DNA of 64,000 nucleotides, taken from positions 1-64,000 of the forward strand of contig CACRSC010000107.1 in NCBI GenBank assembly GCA_902651635.1, in the 5' to 3' direction. Position 1 is the first letter of the stretch, and the number at the start of each line of letters is the position of its first letter. The translations under genes were made by a program, and so were the position numbers. The notes beneath the pieces were generated by a model, which saw only the letters and a program-made list of their open reading frames with translations, made no database searches and was not told where the DNA came from. Source of the DNA: Mastigamoeba balamuthi (Eukaryota; Evosea; Mastigamoebida; Mastigamoebidae). Below are positions 44,662-55,000 of this stretch, piece after piece.

Positions 44662-45318
44662 TCATGCCAACGTTGCAACAACACAGAGCAGTGAGACAGA
44701 GACTACGTGAACAGGAGAGCCTCCATTCATGTCAGTAGTGCTGCTCTTGGTGTTGCCCGCCTTGCTCGCGTCTTCGTTGCTGTGCTTCTCCGCGCACAGC
44801 CCCTTGACGCACTCGAGCCCCTCTGCGCACGTCCCCATCTTCCACATGCCCTCGGAGCACGTCCACCCCGCAGGCAGAGGCTTCCCCTTGTGGCACCCCA
44901 CGAGGCCCTCCTTGGACGTCTCGTCGAGGCAGACGAGCCAGGGCGCGCAGTTGCCGATCGTCGCTGGATAGGGCAGCATGCACTTGTCGCCCTCAGCCCT
45001 GTACCTCGCGCATGCGTTCCTGCTGCACAGCAGCCGCCCCGAGTGCGCCATGCAGTCCGCGTCGGCGCTGCACGCTGCGCCCTCGCCGGGGAGGGCCTCG
45101 AGGCAGACGGCGCTCGTGTCGGAGATGTGGACGCACTTGAGGCCCTGGGCGCACTTGAGGTCCGAGTCGCAGGGCACCAGCTCGCCGGGCTTGTTGACGA
45201 CGCACGACATGGTGAAGAAGTCGCAGTGGCTGCCCTCTGGGCAGACGCAGAGGGGATCCATGGACCACGTGAACATGGCCATGCAGAGCACCAGGAACGG
45301 AAGTGTGCACGAGAACAT
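44662..45318 (-). CDS. Dickkopf-like cysteine-rich secreted/GPI protein (paralogue 2)
   Basis: Intronless, 218 residues, start at 45318 (MFSCTLPFLVLCMAMFTWSM). Same architecture as paralogue 1: leader, cysteine module (CVCPEGSHCDFFTMSC, NKPGELVPCDSDLKCAQGLK, EGDKCMLPYPATIGNCAPWL), short polar stalk and hydrophobic C-terminal tail. A 123-bp block (45075-45197) is identical to paralogue 1 (43745-43867) except for one silent base. Flanking coding sequence is clearly more diverged. Confidence 0.85.
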   Translation of the reverse strand: MFSCTLPFLVLCMAMFTWSMDPLCVCPEGSHCDFFTMSCVVNKPGELVPCDSDLKCAQGLKCVHISDTSAVCLEALPGEGAACSADADCMAHSGRLLCSRNACARYRAEGDKCMLPYPATIGNCAPWLVCLDETSKEGLVGCHKGKPLPAGWTCSEGMWKMGTCAEGLECVKGLCAEKHSNEDASKAGNTKSSTTDMNGGSPVHVVSVSLLCVVATLA

Positions 45319-45784
45319 GTTCGACTGTAGACGCAGAAAATACAACTGAGAAAAGGGATCTGACGTCATTGGGGGAGGTGGTGCAGGTGCAGGAGTTACT
45401 GTGAGGTGCGGGGATGCGGGAATCAAGGAACATCGAGTGCTCTCCGCTGGCTGAAAAGTTCCCAACTGCCTCGCCCCAACGTTTGCAATGCAGCATCGAC
45501 TGCTTACCGGGCAGCTTCACAGCTTAGGTCCGCGGGGGAGGGAGGCCTGAACTAGTACGCTTTGACTCAGGCAGTTTGATTCCGAGGCAATCGGAAATAA
45601 GATCCAGGAAGTTGCACTTGTGGAGGAAATTGAGGCGCCGCAAACAACGCGCTTAGGAGAAATCGGGTCACTCGGTACCGTTTTCGTCTTCTGTCGCCAC
45701 GCACACCGCGTCGCTGCGGGTCAACTGCACAACCGATCCCACCCGTTTCTCTCTGCGCGCCTTTAATCAGTGCCATCTTCCGCC

Positions 45785-46432
45785 ATGGGTTGCCCTCGCC
45801 GTCTCCTGCTGGTTGCCACTGCGATCCTCGCGTCTGCCCTGTCGATAGACCCGCTCTGCACATGCAAGGAGGGCAGCCACTGCGACCTCCAGACCTTCGC
45901 CTGCGTCCCCAATAGGCCCGGCGAGCTAGCGCCCTGCAGTGCTGACTCGAAGTGCCCACCGGGGCTTGCGTGCGTCCACGTCTCGGAGGAGTCGTCTGTC
46001 TGCCTCGAGGCCATTCCCAAGGAAGGCGCTGCGTGCACGACGGAGGCCGACTGCAAGTCAGCTAACGCGAGCCTCGTTTGTGCGGGCGGCGTGTGCGGGA
46101 GGTTCCGCTCTGAGGGCGACCAGTGCACGTTCGCCGACAGCAGCGCGACGCCGGGCTGCCAGCCATGGATGCTGTGCATCGACGGCATTCTGGAGCCCAA
46201 GGCGTACTACTGCCACAAGGGGAACCCGCTTCCAGAGGGCTCCATGTGCTCGGCCGGCATGTGGAGCTTCGGCAAGTGCACCAAGGGGCTTAGCTGCGTC
46301 AAGAGCAAGTGCTCGCAGTCGCCCGAGGGCAAAGGAAGCCATGAAGGCTCATCATCTGTGCCACCAGTGACAGCCCTCGCAGTGTTGCTGCAGCTGTGGG
46401 CCTGCTTGGCGGTTTTGCCAAGTTCCATCTGA
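45785..46432 (+). CDS. Dickkopf-like cysteine-rich secreted/GPI protein (paralogue 3)
   Basis: Intronless, 215 residues. Leader MGCPRRLLLVATAILASALS, then CTCKEGSHCDLQTFACVPNR, PGELAPCSADSKCPPGLACV and EGDQCTF...CQPWMLC. It ends in a hydrophobic tail (ALAVLLQLWACLAVLPSSI) consistent with GPI attachment. It is divergently arranged to paralogue 2, with about 465 bp between their starts. It is more distant from paralogues 1 and 2 than those are from each other. Confidence 0.85.
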   Translation: MGCPRRLLLVATAILASALSIDPLCTCKEGSHCDLQTFACVPNRPGELAPCSADSKCPPGLACVHVSEESSVCLEAIPKEGAACTTEADCKSANASLVCAGGVCGRFRSEGDQCTFADSSATPGCQPWMLCIDGILEPKAYYCHKGNPLPEGSMCSAGMWSFGKCTKGLSCVKSKCSQSPEGKGSHEGSSSVPPVTALAVLLQLWACLAVLPSSI

Positions 46433-46747
46433 ATAGAAACAAAGGCAAATTGATCGACCTCAGACTCTCAGTCCACCTTTGCTACTGCTTTTCTGAAACC
46501 CCAACCACCGAGATTCACCAACTAGAAACGAGGACATGCGAGGATCACATCCGCAGGGAGAATGAGACATGCAAACTCGGAAACAAGAAACAGGTCGTTC
46601 GCCTGTGCTCCGTCACGTTTGATTTTCGGTGATCTCCGCACCCCCGCACCCTCACTGGTGACGTCAACTGACTGCCGGTGGCTTCACACGCACCCGCTTC
46701 AAGGCACTTCTTTGTTTCATTCTTCATCAGCGGAAACCCACCCGCAA

Positions 46748-47401
46748 ATGAGCTCGCGCTTCCTCGGTGCCTTGTTTCTCATCTGTGCAACGGCGGCAGC
46801 TGCCAGGCCACCGTGCACGTGCCCCGAGGGCAGCCACTGCGACCCCTTCGCGGCCATGTGCGTCCTCAACAAGCCCGGCGAGCTGGTGCCCTGCAACGAC
46901 GACTCCCAGTGCTCAGCGGGCCTCAAGTGCATCCACGTCTCCCCGTCCCGTTCAGTCTGCCTCGTGTCCATCCCCAACGAGGGCGCAGCCTGCAGCACCG
47001 ACGCCGAGTGCAGGGCAGGCAACGCTAACCTGTACTGCTCCAAGGGCCTCTGCGCGAGGTTCAGGGCCGAGGGCGACCGGTGCACGTACGGCGCGCTGAT
47101 GATGGGGGGCTGCCTGCCCTGGAACGTGTGCTTCGACGGTGTGCCCCAGAAGGACACGGTGTACTACTGTCACAAGTGCCATCCGCATCCCGCAGGCGCG
47201 TTTTGCCAGCTGGGGATGTGGAGTACCGGGCCGTGCAGCGATGGGCTCGAGTGCATCAACTCGACGTGTGCTGCGCAGTCCTCCCAGGACGACGCAAAGC
47301 CCCAGGCAGACGGCAAGAATGGGGCCAGCAGTGCCAGTGCAGGAACAGTGGCTGTGCTCCTTGCCGCGTTCAGTGCTGGTGCCCTGTCGTTTGCCACATG
47401 A
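46748..47401 (+). CDS. Dickkopf-like cysteine-rich secreted/GPI protein (paralogue 4)
   Basis: Intronless, 217 residues from the ATG at 46748; the frame is open further upstream, but the leader MSSRFLGALFLICATAAAA fixes the start. Module: CTCPEGSHCDPFAAMCVLNK, PGELVPCNDDSQCSAGLKCI, EGDRCTYGALMMGGCLPWNV. The hydrophobic tail is TVAVLLAAFSAGALSFAT. It is tandem and co-directional with paralogue 3, about 315 bp downstream. Confidence 0.85.
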   Translation: MSSRFLGALFLICATAAAARPPCTCPEGSHCDPFAAMCVLNKPGELVPCNDDSQCSAGLKCIHVSPSRSVCLVSIPNEGAACSTDAECRAGNANLYCSKGLCARFRAEGDRCTYGALMMGGCLPWNVCFDGVPQKDTVYYCHKCHPHPAGAFCQLGMWSTGPCSDGLECINSTCAAQSSQDDAKPQADGKNGASSASAGTVAVLLAAFSAGALSFAT

Positions 47402-48049
47402 GAACCAGACAGTTTGTGATACGAATCCATGGAATACCTGGATGTTGTCCCAATGAAGAACTGTTCCCTGTTAGTTTGTGTGCGTGAATGCGGTTTGTTT
47501 TTGCCTTGGTTCCGGGAAGATAATGACTACACTCTGAGAACCTCAGACAGAACATCCAGGACGAGGATAGATAACGCACGCTCCTGGTGCAGCAGGAGGC
47601 ATGCTGTTTTAATTAGCCAAACGTCACCACTCTACTCTGAACGCCACGGACAGGCGAGCCCACGACCGGGCAGAAGTAGGAGAACTCCCACCCCATCCTC
47701 ATCTGCAAGTGCCTCATAAAAGAAAAACTAGGTGGACAGAAGGAAGGAGGAGGGCCATAGTATTATGACGAGGCTGCCTTTCAAAAGAGACCACCTCGTC
47801 ACGGTGCTGGTGTCATAGGGGAGAAATCTGGGGGGATTTCTTGCCCTCTGCAGACTCGTTAGTCGCTCTTTCGTCTCCTCTGTTGGACCAGGGCCACTGT
47901 AGAATAGTCGTACAATATCTTCAGAGAACAGAGCTCGCAATCTGATTCGTGAGTTAAAAGAGAGGGTAGCAAAGGGTCCGGTCTCCCCATAGGTTCTCTT
48001 CATCAAGGGAATTGCACTGCTGTGTGGTGGCAGGGACAGTCAGCAGAAC
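47402..48049 (+). other. Intergenic between convergent genes
   Basis: The 3' sides of paralogue 4 and of the minus-strand gene at 48050 face each other. No coding or RNA feature is seen; the stretch is lower in GC than either gene. Confidence 0.45.
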
Positions 48050-49346
48050 TCAGACCCAGTCTCCCTCGTCGGAGCTCTCGGAAAGCCTCCGGGGTGGCCT
48101 CCACGGGGCTGGCTTTGGCCTTGCAACCGGTGCCGGTGCCCGCGCAGCACCAGCACTGGCCACTGCCGCTGACGCTGCCACAGGCGGCGCCGCTGCGACT
48201 ACGGGGACCATGTCGATGGGCGCCTCTTCCAGCGTTGCGCCTCTGCTGCGGCGCCTCGCGGCCACGAAGACGACGAGGCAGACAGCAAACGCTGCCAGAG
48301 CGACCCCACCGACAGATGCGCCCACAGCGATGGGCACCACCTTGCTCGTGCCGCCACTGTCCTGCGACGGCCTTGGCGGCAGGGGAGCCAGCGAGCTCGT
48401 CTCGAGGGCAGCGGCACCGGATGAGGACGACGAGCCCAAAGCAGTAGTGCCATCAGGATCGCTGGGTACCACGGAACTGCCTGCAGGGGCGAAGACAGAG
48501 GACCAGGCGCTGCTGGACGAGGCCTCCTGGTGCGGCAGAGCACGGGACGAACTGCTGCTCCGGAGCGGCTGAGCAGAGCTGGTGGCAGCAGCGGAGCTCT
48601 GCTGCGGCGTGGGCGAGTCGCTGCTCGAGATGTTCGAGACACTCGAGGTGGCCGCTGCGGTGCTGTCGCTCGATGGCTCGAGGGAGGAGTGCTCTGCTGA
48701 GCTGCTGTCGTGCGGCTGGGCTGGCGAGGACTCCCCGGAGCTCGCAGAGGACCCCGACGAGGTGTCCTGAGTGCCCTGCGAGTTGCTGGATGGAGAAGAG
48801 GAAGAAGGCGATGCCGTTGACGACGGCATCAACGAGGACTGGCCCGCGTCGACGAGTAGGATTAAGACGGGGAGAAACTTGTTGCAGATGCTGTTACGGT
48901 GGCACTTGACGAAGAAGGATATCAGAGGCTTTCCTCTGTCGTTCAGTTGAAGCGAGGCTTTCCAGACCTCGTTGTTTTCGTTGTCGGCAAGGCAACCCGA
49001 GGAGTTTCCTTTGCAGACCCAATCCATCGTCGTTGTGCGAGTGCTTGTCTTTTTGCCATTAGAGTACACAGCCTCCACCTTGCAGTCGTTTTCGGTTCCT
49101 TCCCTCTCGCCGACCCACGTCTGTGCGCGCCAGTGAAGTGTGAGTGCCCAGCGGGCACGCTGGCCTGTGGCCACGAACCTGAATCCAGACGGGGATGCTG
49201 TCGGCGTCCCTGCGCACAGCGACGTAGGCGTCGCAGCGGTAGGCGTACTGAGGAGCTGCCCTGGCCAGAAAATCGGCCCAGCAGTCGTAGCAGCCGAGCG
49301 CCGACGACACCACCGTGCACAGGAGGAGCAGGCGGAGGGTCTCCAT
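48050..49346 (-). CDS. Mucin-like type I membrane protein
   Basis: Surface protein of unknown role. Two exons (49346-49179 and 49120-48050, intron GTTCGT...CACAG, 58 bp) give 412 residues. A signal peptide (METLRLLLLCTVVSSALG) precedes a small ectodomain of about 150 residues with Cys (CYDCWADF, ENDCKVEAV, DWVCKGNSSGC, CHRNSIC). A Ser/Thr/Pro-rich stalk of about 130 residues is probably heavily O-glycosylated. The membrane segment is VGGVALAAFAVCLVVFVAAR. A cytoplasmic tail of about 65 residues, Ala/Pro-rich, ends SESSDEGDWV. The acidic last residues could be a sorting or PDZ-type signal, but that is speculation. Confidence 0.8.
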
Positions 49347-49538
49347 CGCAACACAGCGGCAGCAACTCAATTCAACAAACGCGCTAGCAACGGAATAACA
49401 AAATCTGGCGCTCTGCTTCGTCAGCAGGTCCGAAAAATCTCCGAAAAAGCAGACCCGCACTGAGGCAAAAGAGCCCCTGAGGGTGTGGTGCTGTGTTGGG
49501 GATGACCTGTGGGTGCCTGGTGGTGGTGGTGCACCGCC

Positions 49539-51071
49539 TCAGAGGCAGGGGAGCCTGTCGAGCCAGAGCTTGGGGATCATAGCCTCGGGGGACCACGAGG
49601 CCTCGAGACGGCGGACGAGGGCGTCGGGGCTCTGGTCGGGGTCCTGGGCGGCCTGGTACTTGCCCGCGTACTGGCGCCGCGTCTCGCCGGCGTAGATGAA
49701 GACGATCTGCGCGACGCGGGCGCCCACGGGCAGCACGATGGGCGTCGTGGTGCTCAGGTTGGTGATCTCCATCGTCCACCGGTTCACGTACCCGATGTCC
49801 CCCCACCCCGCGCACTTGCACACCGCGATGCACGACCTCCCCAGCGACGACCGCGCCTGTCTCGCAGCCCAGCCCACAGCCCAGCTCCCGTCAGACAGGC
49901 GGTCGAGGACACGCGCTCGCAACAGGGGGTAATCAAGCGAGTGTGCAGAGCCACTGCAGAGGCTCGTGCACAGCACCACAAGGGCTCGCACAGGCATCGC
50001 ACTGCTCTCGAGCCCTGCAGTGAAATGCTCCGCAACGGGCCAAAGGCAGAGAGGGGCCGAGAGCCCTGGGGGAGACGGGGGAGGAGGGGGGGACCTTCAT
50101 CATGGTGGTGATGGAGCCGCGGCCGCCGATGAACTCGTTGGTGTGGCCGAGGATGGTCTCGCCGGGCTGCAGCGTGATGTACTTGGTGCCCGCCTTGAGC
50201 CCCACGCGCTCGGCGCCCTCCGAGTCGGCGCGCAGGGGCTCGCCCCAGAACTTGCGCACGTGGGCCTCGCACCACGGGTTGAACACGTCCATGATCACTG
50301 TGTTGCGGTAGTACCTGCCCCAGCACCAGACCCATTGGCGTCAGTGGCTCGCTGGCACAATGGAGGGGAGAGAGAGAGAGAGAGAGACGGAGACAGAGAG
50401 AGCGAAGCTGCAGTAATGGCGCATGGCGAGAGAAGAGATCATCCGTAGGAGCGCAATCAACTGATTGGCGTCTTTGCAATGGTTGCGTTCAATTGCTCGC
50501 GTGCGCGCCAGAGAAGCAGAGGCAGCGCAGCGTGCAGGCAGCCGGCTGACTCGCGCTGGGTGGACACACGAGCGCCGCTGTCGCTGTCGCTGGGCGCAGT
50601 GGCGAGGGTGCCGAGAGCCCGTCTGCGGGAATCAACTGACTGGGCCCCAGCGACCCCGAGGCCTGGCAGGCAGTCTTCTGTTGCCGCAGCCCACCGGTTG
50701 CGGCTCCTCAAGGCCACCCGAAGAACCCCAGAGGGCAAGCGTGCAGCTGCTCCTCCCCGTGTGCGCTCAGCGCATTTTCGCAGCGCATTTTTGGTGCGCG
50801 GGCAAAAAAAAAGAGAAAAAAACGGCGCGAAAAACGCAATTTGAAGCGCAGGCACAGAGGCAGAGGCAGACAGGGCAGAGGCAGCAGAGAGAGAGGCCAG
50901 AGGAGGGGAGGCAGCGGACCAGTCGCCGACGGTGACGTCGTAGGAGCAGTTGGCGAGGTTGGCCCGGCTGAACGGCGACACGATGACGTTGCCCGCACCG
51001 ATCTCCCGCTCGATGTCCATGTCCGACAGCACTGCCCCGTGTGCGTGCGTCTGCTCCGTCGCCGCCGCCAT
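49539..51071 (-). CDS. dCTP deaminase / dUTPase superfamily enzyme
   Basis: It is predicted to deaminate dCTP to dUTP (or dUMP), feeding dTTP synthesis; trimeric fold. Exons 51071-50920, 50314-50095 and 49856-49539 close in phase (229 residues, a little longer than bacterial DCD). Motifs: SFDLR-like NCSYDVTVGDW, LQPGETILGHTNEFIGG, the signature ARSSLGRSCIAV after intron 2, WTMEITNLS with the expected catalytic Glu, and VGARVAQIVFIYAGE. The C-terminus has a YAGKYQAAQDPDQ segment like the lid of the family. Intron 1 is 605 bp and holds an A-rich/purine stretch. Monofunctional DCD is chiefly bacterial, archaeal and viral, so transfer is likely, but introns show it is resident. Confidence 0.9.
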
Positions 51072-51318
51072 CTGCGTCGTCTTGCCTGCGCTTGCGCTGT
51101 GCTTTAAAAACTGCGGAATATCTGCAGATTTTCCCTCAACGACATAATATCGGCAGATATTTCGGCCGTCACCGTTGGAATCGCTGCCCATCCAGGGTTC
51201 CCGGAGTGTGCCGCGGCATGCGAGGCAAGTGGTTTGGTTCCCCGCCGATTACAGATGGAAATTGGACCTCGGACTATTCCAGTGTGCTATCTTTGGACTC
51301 CAGAGATCGCACGGGACG
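51072..51318 (+). promoter_or_regulatory. Upstream region of the dCTP deaminase gene with palindromic element
   Basis: It contains GCGGAATATCTGCAGATT and CGGCAGATATTTCGGCC at about 51113-51166, members of the dispersed GATATC-type element also seen in introns. It presumably includes the deaminase promoter. No gene is seen on the plus strand before 51319. Confidence 0.35.
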
Positions 51319-51644
51319 ATGGAGGAGGTGAGCTGCTCGACTGTGCTGACACTGCGGCACCTGGCCACCGGAGCCAGTGCCATCAAGCTGCGCTGCTCCG
51401 ATGACCTCAAAGTGGCGTTGGATACTCACTCGGGTGGCTCGTGGGGCTCCGGACGCAACCGCACGACGAACACGGGGGTGCGCACGTACTGGAGCGTATC
51501 TTTCTTCATTGGCCTATGTATGCCGTTGCGTTTACGGTGTGCCAGTGGACTGTGTCAGAGCAGCGGTGTTCACGAATGCCGGCAATTGCACAGAACGCTG
51601 TCTGTGTGGGCTTCAAGAGCCCTCGAGCATTCTGGAAGACATGA
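51319..51644 (+). CDS. Possible small two-exon gene, 91 aa
   Basis: Exons 51319-51495 and 51546-51644 (intron GTATCT...GCCAG, 50 bp) join in phase, taking GVRTYWS into WTVSEQRCSRMPAIAQ. The result is a short polar protein with five cysteines and no leader or membrane segment. It may be a fragment of a longer ectodomain. Support is only the clean splice and codon bias. Confidence 0.3.
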
Positions 51645-52031
51645 GCACCAAAAAAGAACACAGGCAGGTCCCCTGTACTTTTAGTGGCTTTCTACCCTCT
51701 CCCTGCACTTCTGACTGATGTTAGTGGTTTCTTCATGTCGCCCTGGCTCTTGCCCACCTGCCACTTGCACCCACCACTGCTTCCTGTTTTCTTTTGATAG
51801 AGTTGCCGCGGCTTGCTCCGCCCTCCTCCGAAAGAGGGGGCTGTCTGCTTGCGTGGAGACTGAAGCTCTCTGGCACTGATCCCGGGATCTCCCGTTTTCG
51901 AATTTTCCTCCCGAAATATCTGTGGTTCTCGGTACCAGCGCCCCTTCACCAGCGGACCAGCGGAACATCCGACAACTGCCGTATTTCACTCAATCTCAGA
52001 TCACCGACAGAGCGCGTTGCCTGACAAGCGA
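51645..52031 (+). other. Intergenic, upstream of the Kre9-like gene
   Basis: This short low-GC spacer has no recognisable features. It probably contains the promoter of the downstream gene. Confidence 0.4.
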
Positions 52032-55000
52032 ATGGTGTTCCGTGCTCTTGTGTTGATCCTCTGTGCCAGTGCTGTTGCCCTGGGCAGGCCCGACCTGGCC
52101 ACCTCGCTGGGGCTGCAGGCCAAGGCCCCGGACCCCAGCCGCCCAGGCCACTACGCGTGGTCGTCGTCGCTGTCCTCGCGGGCTCGCAACGGGGGCGTGG
52201 CTGGTGGCTCCGATGTGCTGCTCGAGTACTCGGCTGACCTCGCAGAGGGCGTCCACTCGCTCGACGTCGAGCAGTCTGTCGACACGCTAGCCTGCTACGC
52301 AGACCACCTCGGTAGCCACCCCCTCGCTCTTCCCAGCACCCCCAGACCACCAGCACTTGGGCGTTAATCGGGGGCACACGCACGCACACGCGGGGCTCTC
52401 GGGGCTGCTCCTACCACCCCCTAGTTCCGACACTGCACCAAACTGTTCTTTTCGGGTGGGGGTCATGTGTGCCTCAGTACCGCACGCCGCAGCCAACTGT
52501 ACTTGGGTGTGCTCTCTCTCTCTTCTCTCGATAAGGGCATCCTGCTGCTCCACGATGGGCGAGCGGGCGCATCCAAGCAGCTCATTTCGGGCGCCAAACC
52601 CACACTGTGTCGTTTGACTGAACTTCCAGCCCACCACACTCTCCCTGTGTCGCTGTCGCTCTCGGCACCCCTTCCCCTAACGCTGTCTGCCTGGGACTCA
52701 CGCGGCCCGCTTCAGTGGTGAAGGTGACCGGCGACGAGGTCCTGAGGAGCTGGGGCGAGAGCTTCGTCGTGGTCGCCGACAGGCGCTGGGGCTGCGACGA
52801 GGGCACCGTCATCCGCCAGGTGACCGCCGTCCGCTGGCTCTCGCCCACGTCGGCCCTCCTCTCGACGCAGCCGTCGTCCTACGCCCGCGTCTTCGCCAAC
52901 GCCTCGGTCCACCTCTCGGCCACCGCCTCGTCGCTGCCGCAGCCCCTCGGCCTCGTCCCCCGCGGCTCCCGCACGGCCCCCGCCGCCACGCACCGCGCAA
53001 GGGCTCCAGTGAACAAGGCCCCAGACGTCATCGTGACGAGCCCCGCGGCCGGAGACGTGCTCTCGACGGGGCACGAGGTCACCGTCGAGTGGGAGGCGCC
53101 CGAAGTCTGGGGCAGCACGTGGACGCTCGTCTTCTACGAGGGCTCGAAGGCGCTGCTCAAGGTCCCCGACATCCCCGCGTGGCAGCGCAGGGTCACCGTG
53201 CGCGTGCCCGACGGGCCGTCGTCCTCGCGCTGGCACATCTACGCGGGCTTCGACTGCGGGTTCTTCACTTGCTCGTACCACGGCGAGAGCGACCGCTTCA
53301 GCGTCAACTGGGAGCCCGCCGTGGGCTTCCTCAGTCCCGCCTCGGGCGAGCTGTTCTCGGCCGGCGCCCAGGTGCGCGTCCAGTGGGCGTACAGCAGGGA
53401 CCGTGGCCTCGAGGGCCAGGTCGTCGCCGTGTCGCTGTACCGCGGGCTCAGCTGGTGGCCCGACGCGCTGGTGGGCTCGCGCACCGTCGTCAGCATCGGG
53501 GGCTCGCTCGAGTGGACCGTGGGCTCGGACTGGGCCGACTCGGATCGCTACTACGCGCACATGGAGTACGGCTGCGACGCGGCCGGCGGCAACTGCAAGA
53601 GCGAGATCTACGGCCAGTTCTGGACCGTCGCCAACACCCACGTGGCGGGCGAGCACGTCGTCATCACGGCGCCGTCGGAGCTGACCTCGGCGAGGACGCC
53701 CGGGACCCTCGAGCTCCGCTGGGAGCCCTCGCAGATGGGGCCGTACGAGGAGGTCGAGTTCTTCCTCAAGTACTCGCGGGTGGGCCTGGACAAGTCGTTC
53801 GGGCTGCTGGGCCGCTTCATGGCCTCGGCGGGCCACGCGGTGGTGCCCATCCCCGAGGGCGTGGGCTCCGGGACGGAGTTCTACGTGCGGTCGTCGTTCA
53901 ACTGCGGGAAGCTGTGGTGCCTGCACACCGAGTCCAAGCGGTTCGCCATCAACTACGACCCCGTCTTCCAGCTCCGCCCGCCCACGCCCAGCGCCGGCGA
54001 CATCCTCGAGGTCGGCAAACCCGTCACCATCGCGTGGGACGTCGCCCCGTCGATGCGGTCGGCGTCTGTGATGGTAGCGCTGCGGCTGCACTACCCAAAC
54101 ATCCTCGTCCACGACCCCAATTACGACCAGGACTCTGCCAGCCAGCCTGTGAGCTGCCCTCCCAGCGTCCCGCCACGGCTCCACCCCGCTCTCCCTCTCT
54201 CGTGCTGACTACCCCGCTCTCCCTCTTTCGTGCTGACTCTCGTGCGCGGCCAGATCTCTGCGGCGACGGGGTCGTGGTCGTTCACCCCGCGGCAGGGCAC
54301 TGTGTTCCCGGTGTACTGGACGATCTGGTACGACTGCAAGATCGGGAACTACTGGTGCAAGAGCGAGCACTCGCACGCCTTCTTCGTCCCCGACAGCATG
54401 AAGCCCACGTGGAACTACAACGGCGCCGGCGGCGCCCTCACCAAGTCGATGCAGTTCAGCGAGGACTGCGCCAGGTGCCCCACCGCAGGCCGCAACGACT
54501 CGACGTGGTGCGCTCTCTGCAACAGGGGCGTCGATTTGAGAGCGACCACCAAGTGCACCGACTGCTGGGCCACGGCCGACATCACCGCACACGACTTCGA
54601 CGTGCGCAGACGCACTCCCCCGCCCGTCTGTCCGCTGTGCTGACGCCCTCTCTTGCGCAGCTGGAGATCGGCGGGAGCCAGATCGCCTCGGTCGCCCTCA
54701 GGTCGCACGGCACAGTGACTGTGAACCTGAGGGAGTTCGTGGCGTCGGTGGGCGCGGAGTTCTCGGGGGGGACCGAGATGGCCCGTGTCATCCCCACGCC
54801 CTTCGGCCACTCGTTCCACGTGGGGCCCATCAGCTTCGACCTCGGCGTCGTCATCCGCCTCGCTGTGCTGGTCGAATACGAGGCACGGCCGCTCCCGTCG
54901 CTGCCCCTCCACCCCAGCCAGCTCGACCGGGCTCACCCGTCGCCCGTGGCCCCTCGCAGGTGCTGGGCAGCGCGGACGTCACCGTGGGGTACTCGCACAG

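Noticed and set aside
52712-54184. 490-residue minus-strand frame
   Set aside because: Compositional shadow of the plus-strand exon; no motif or start context.
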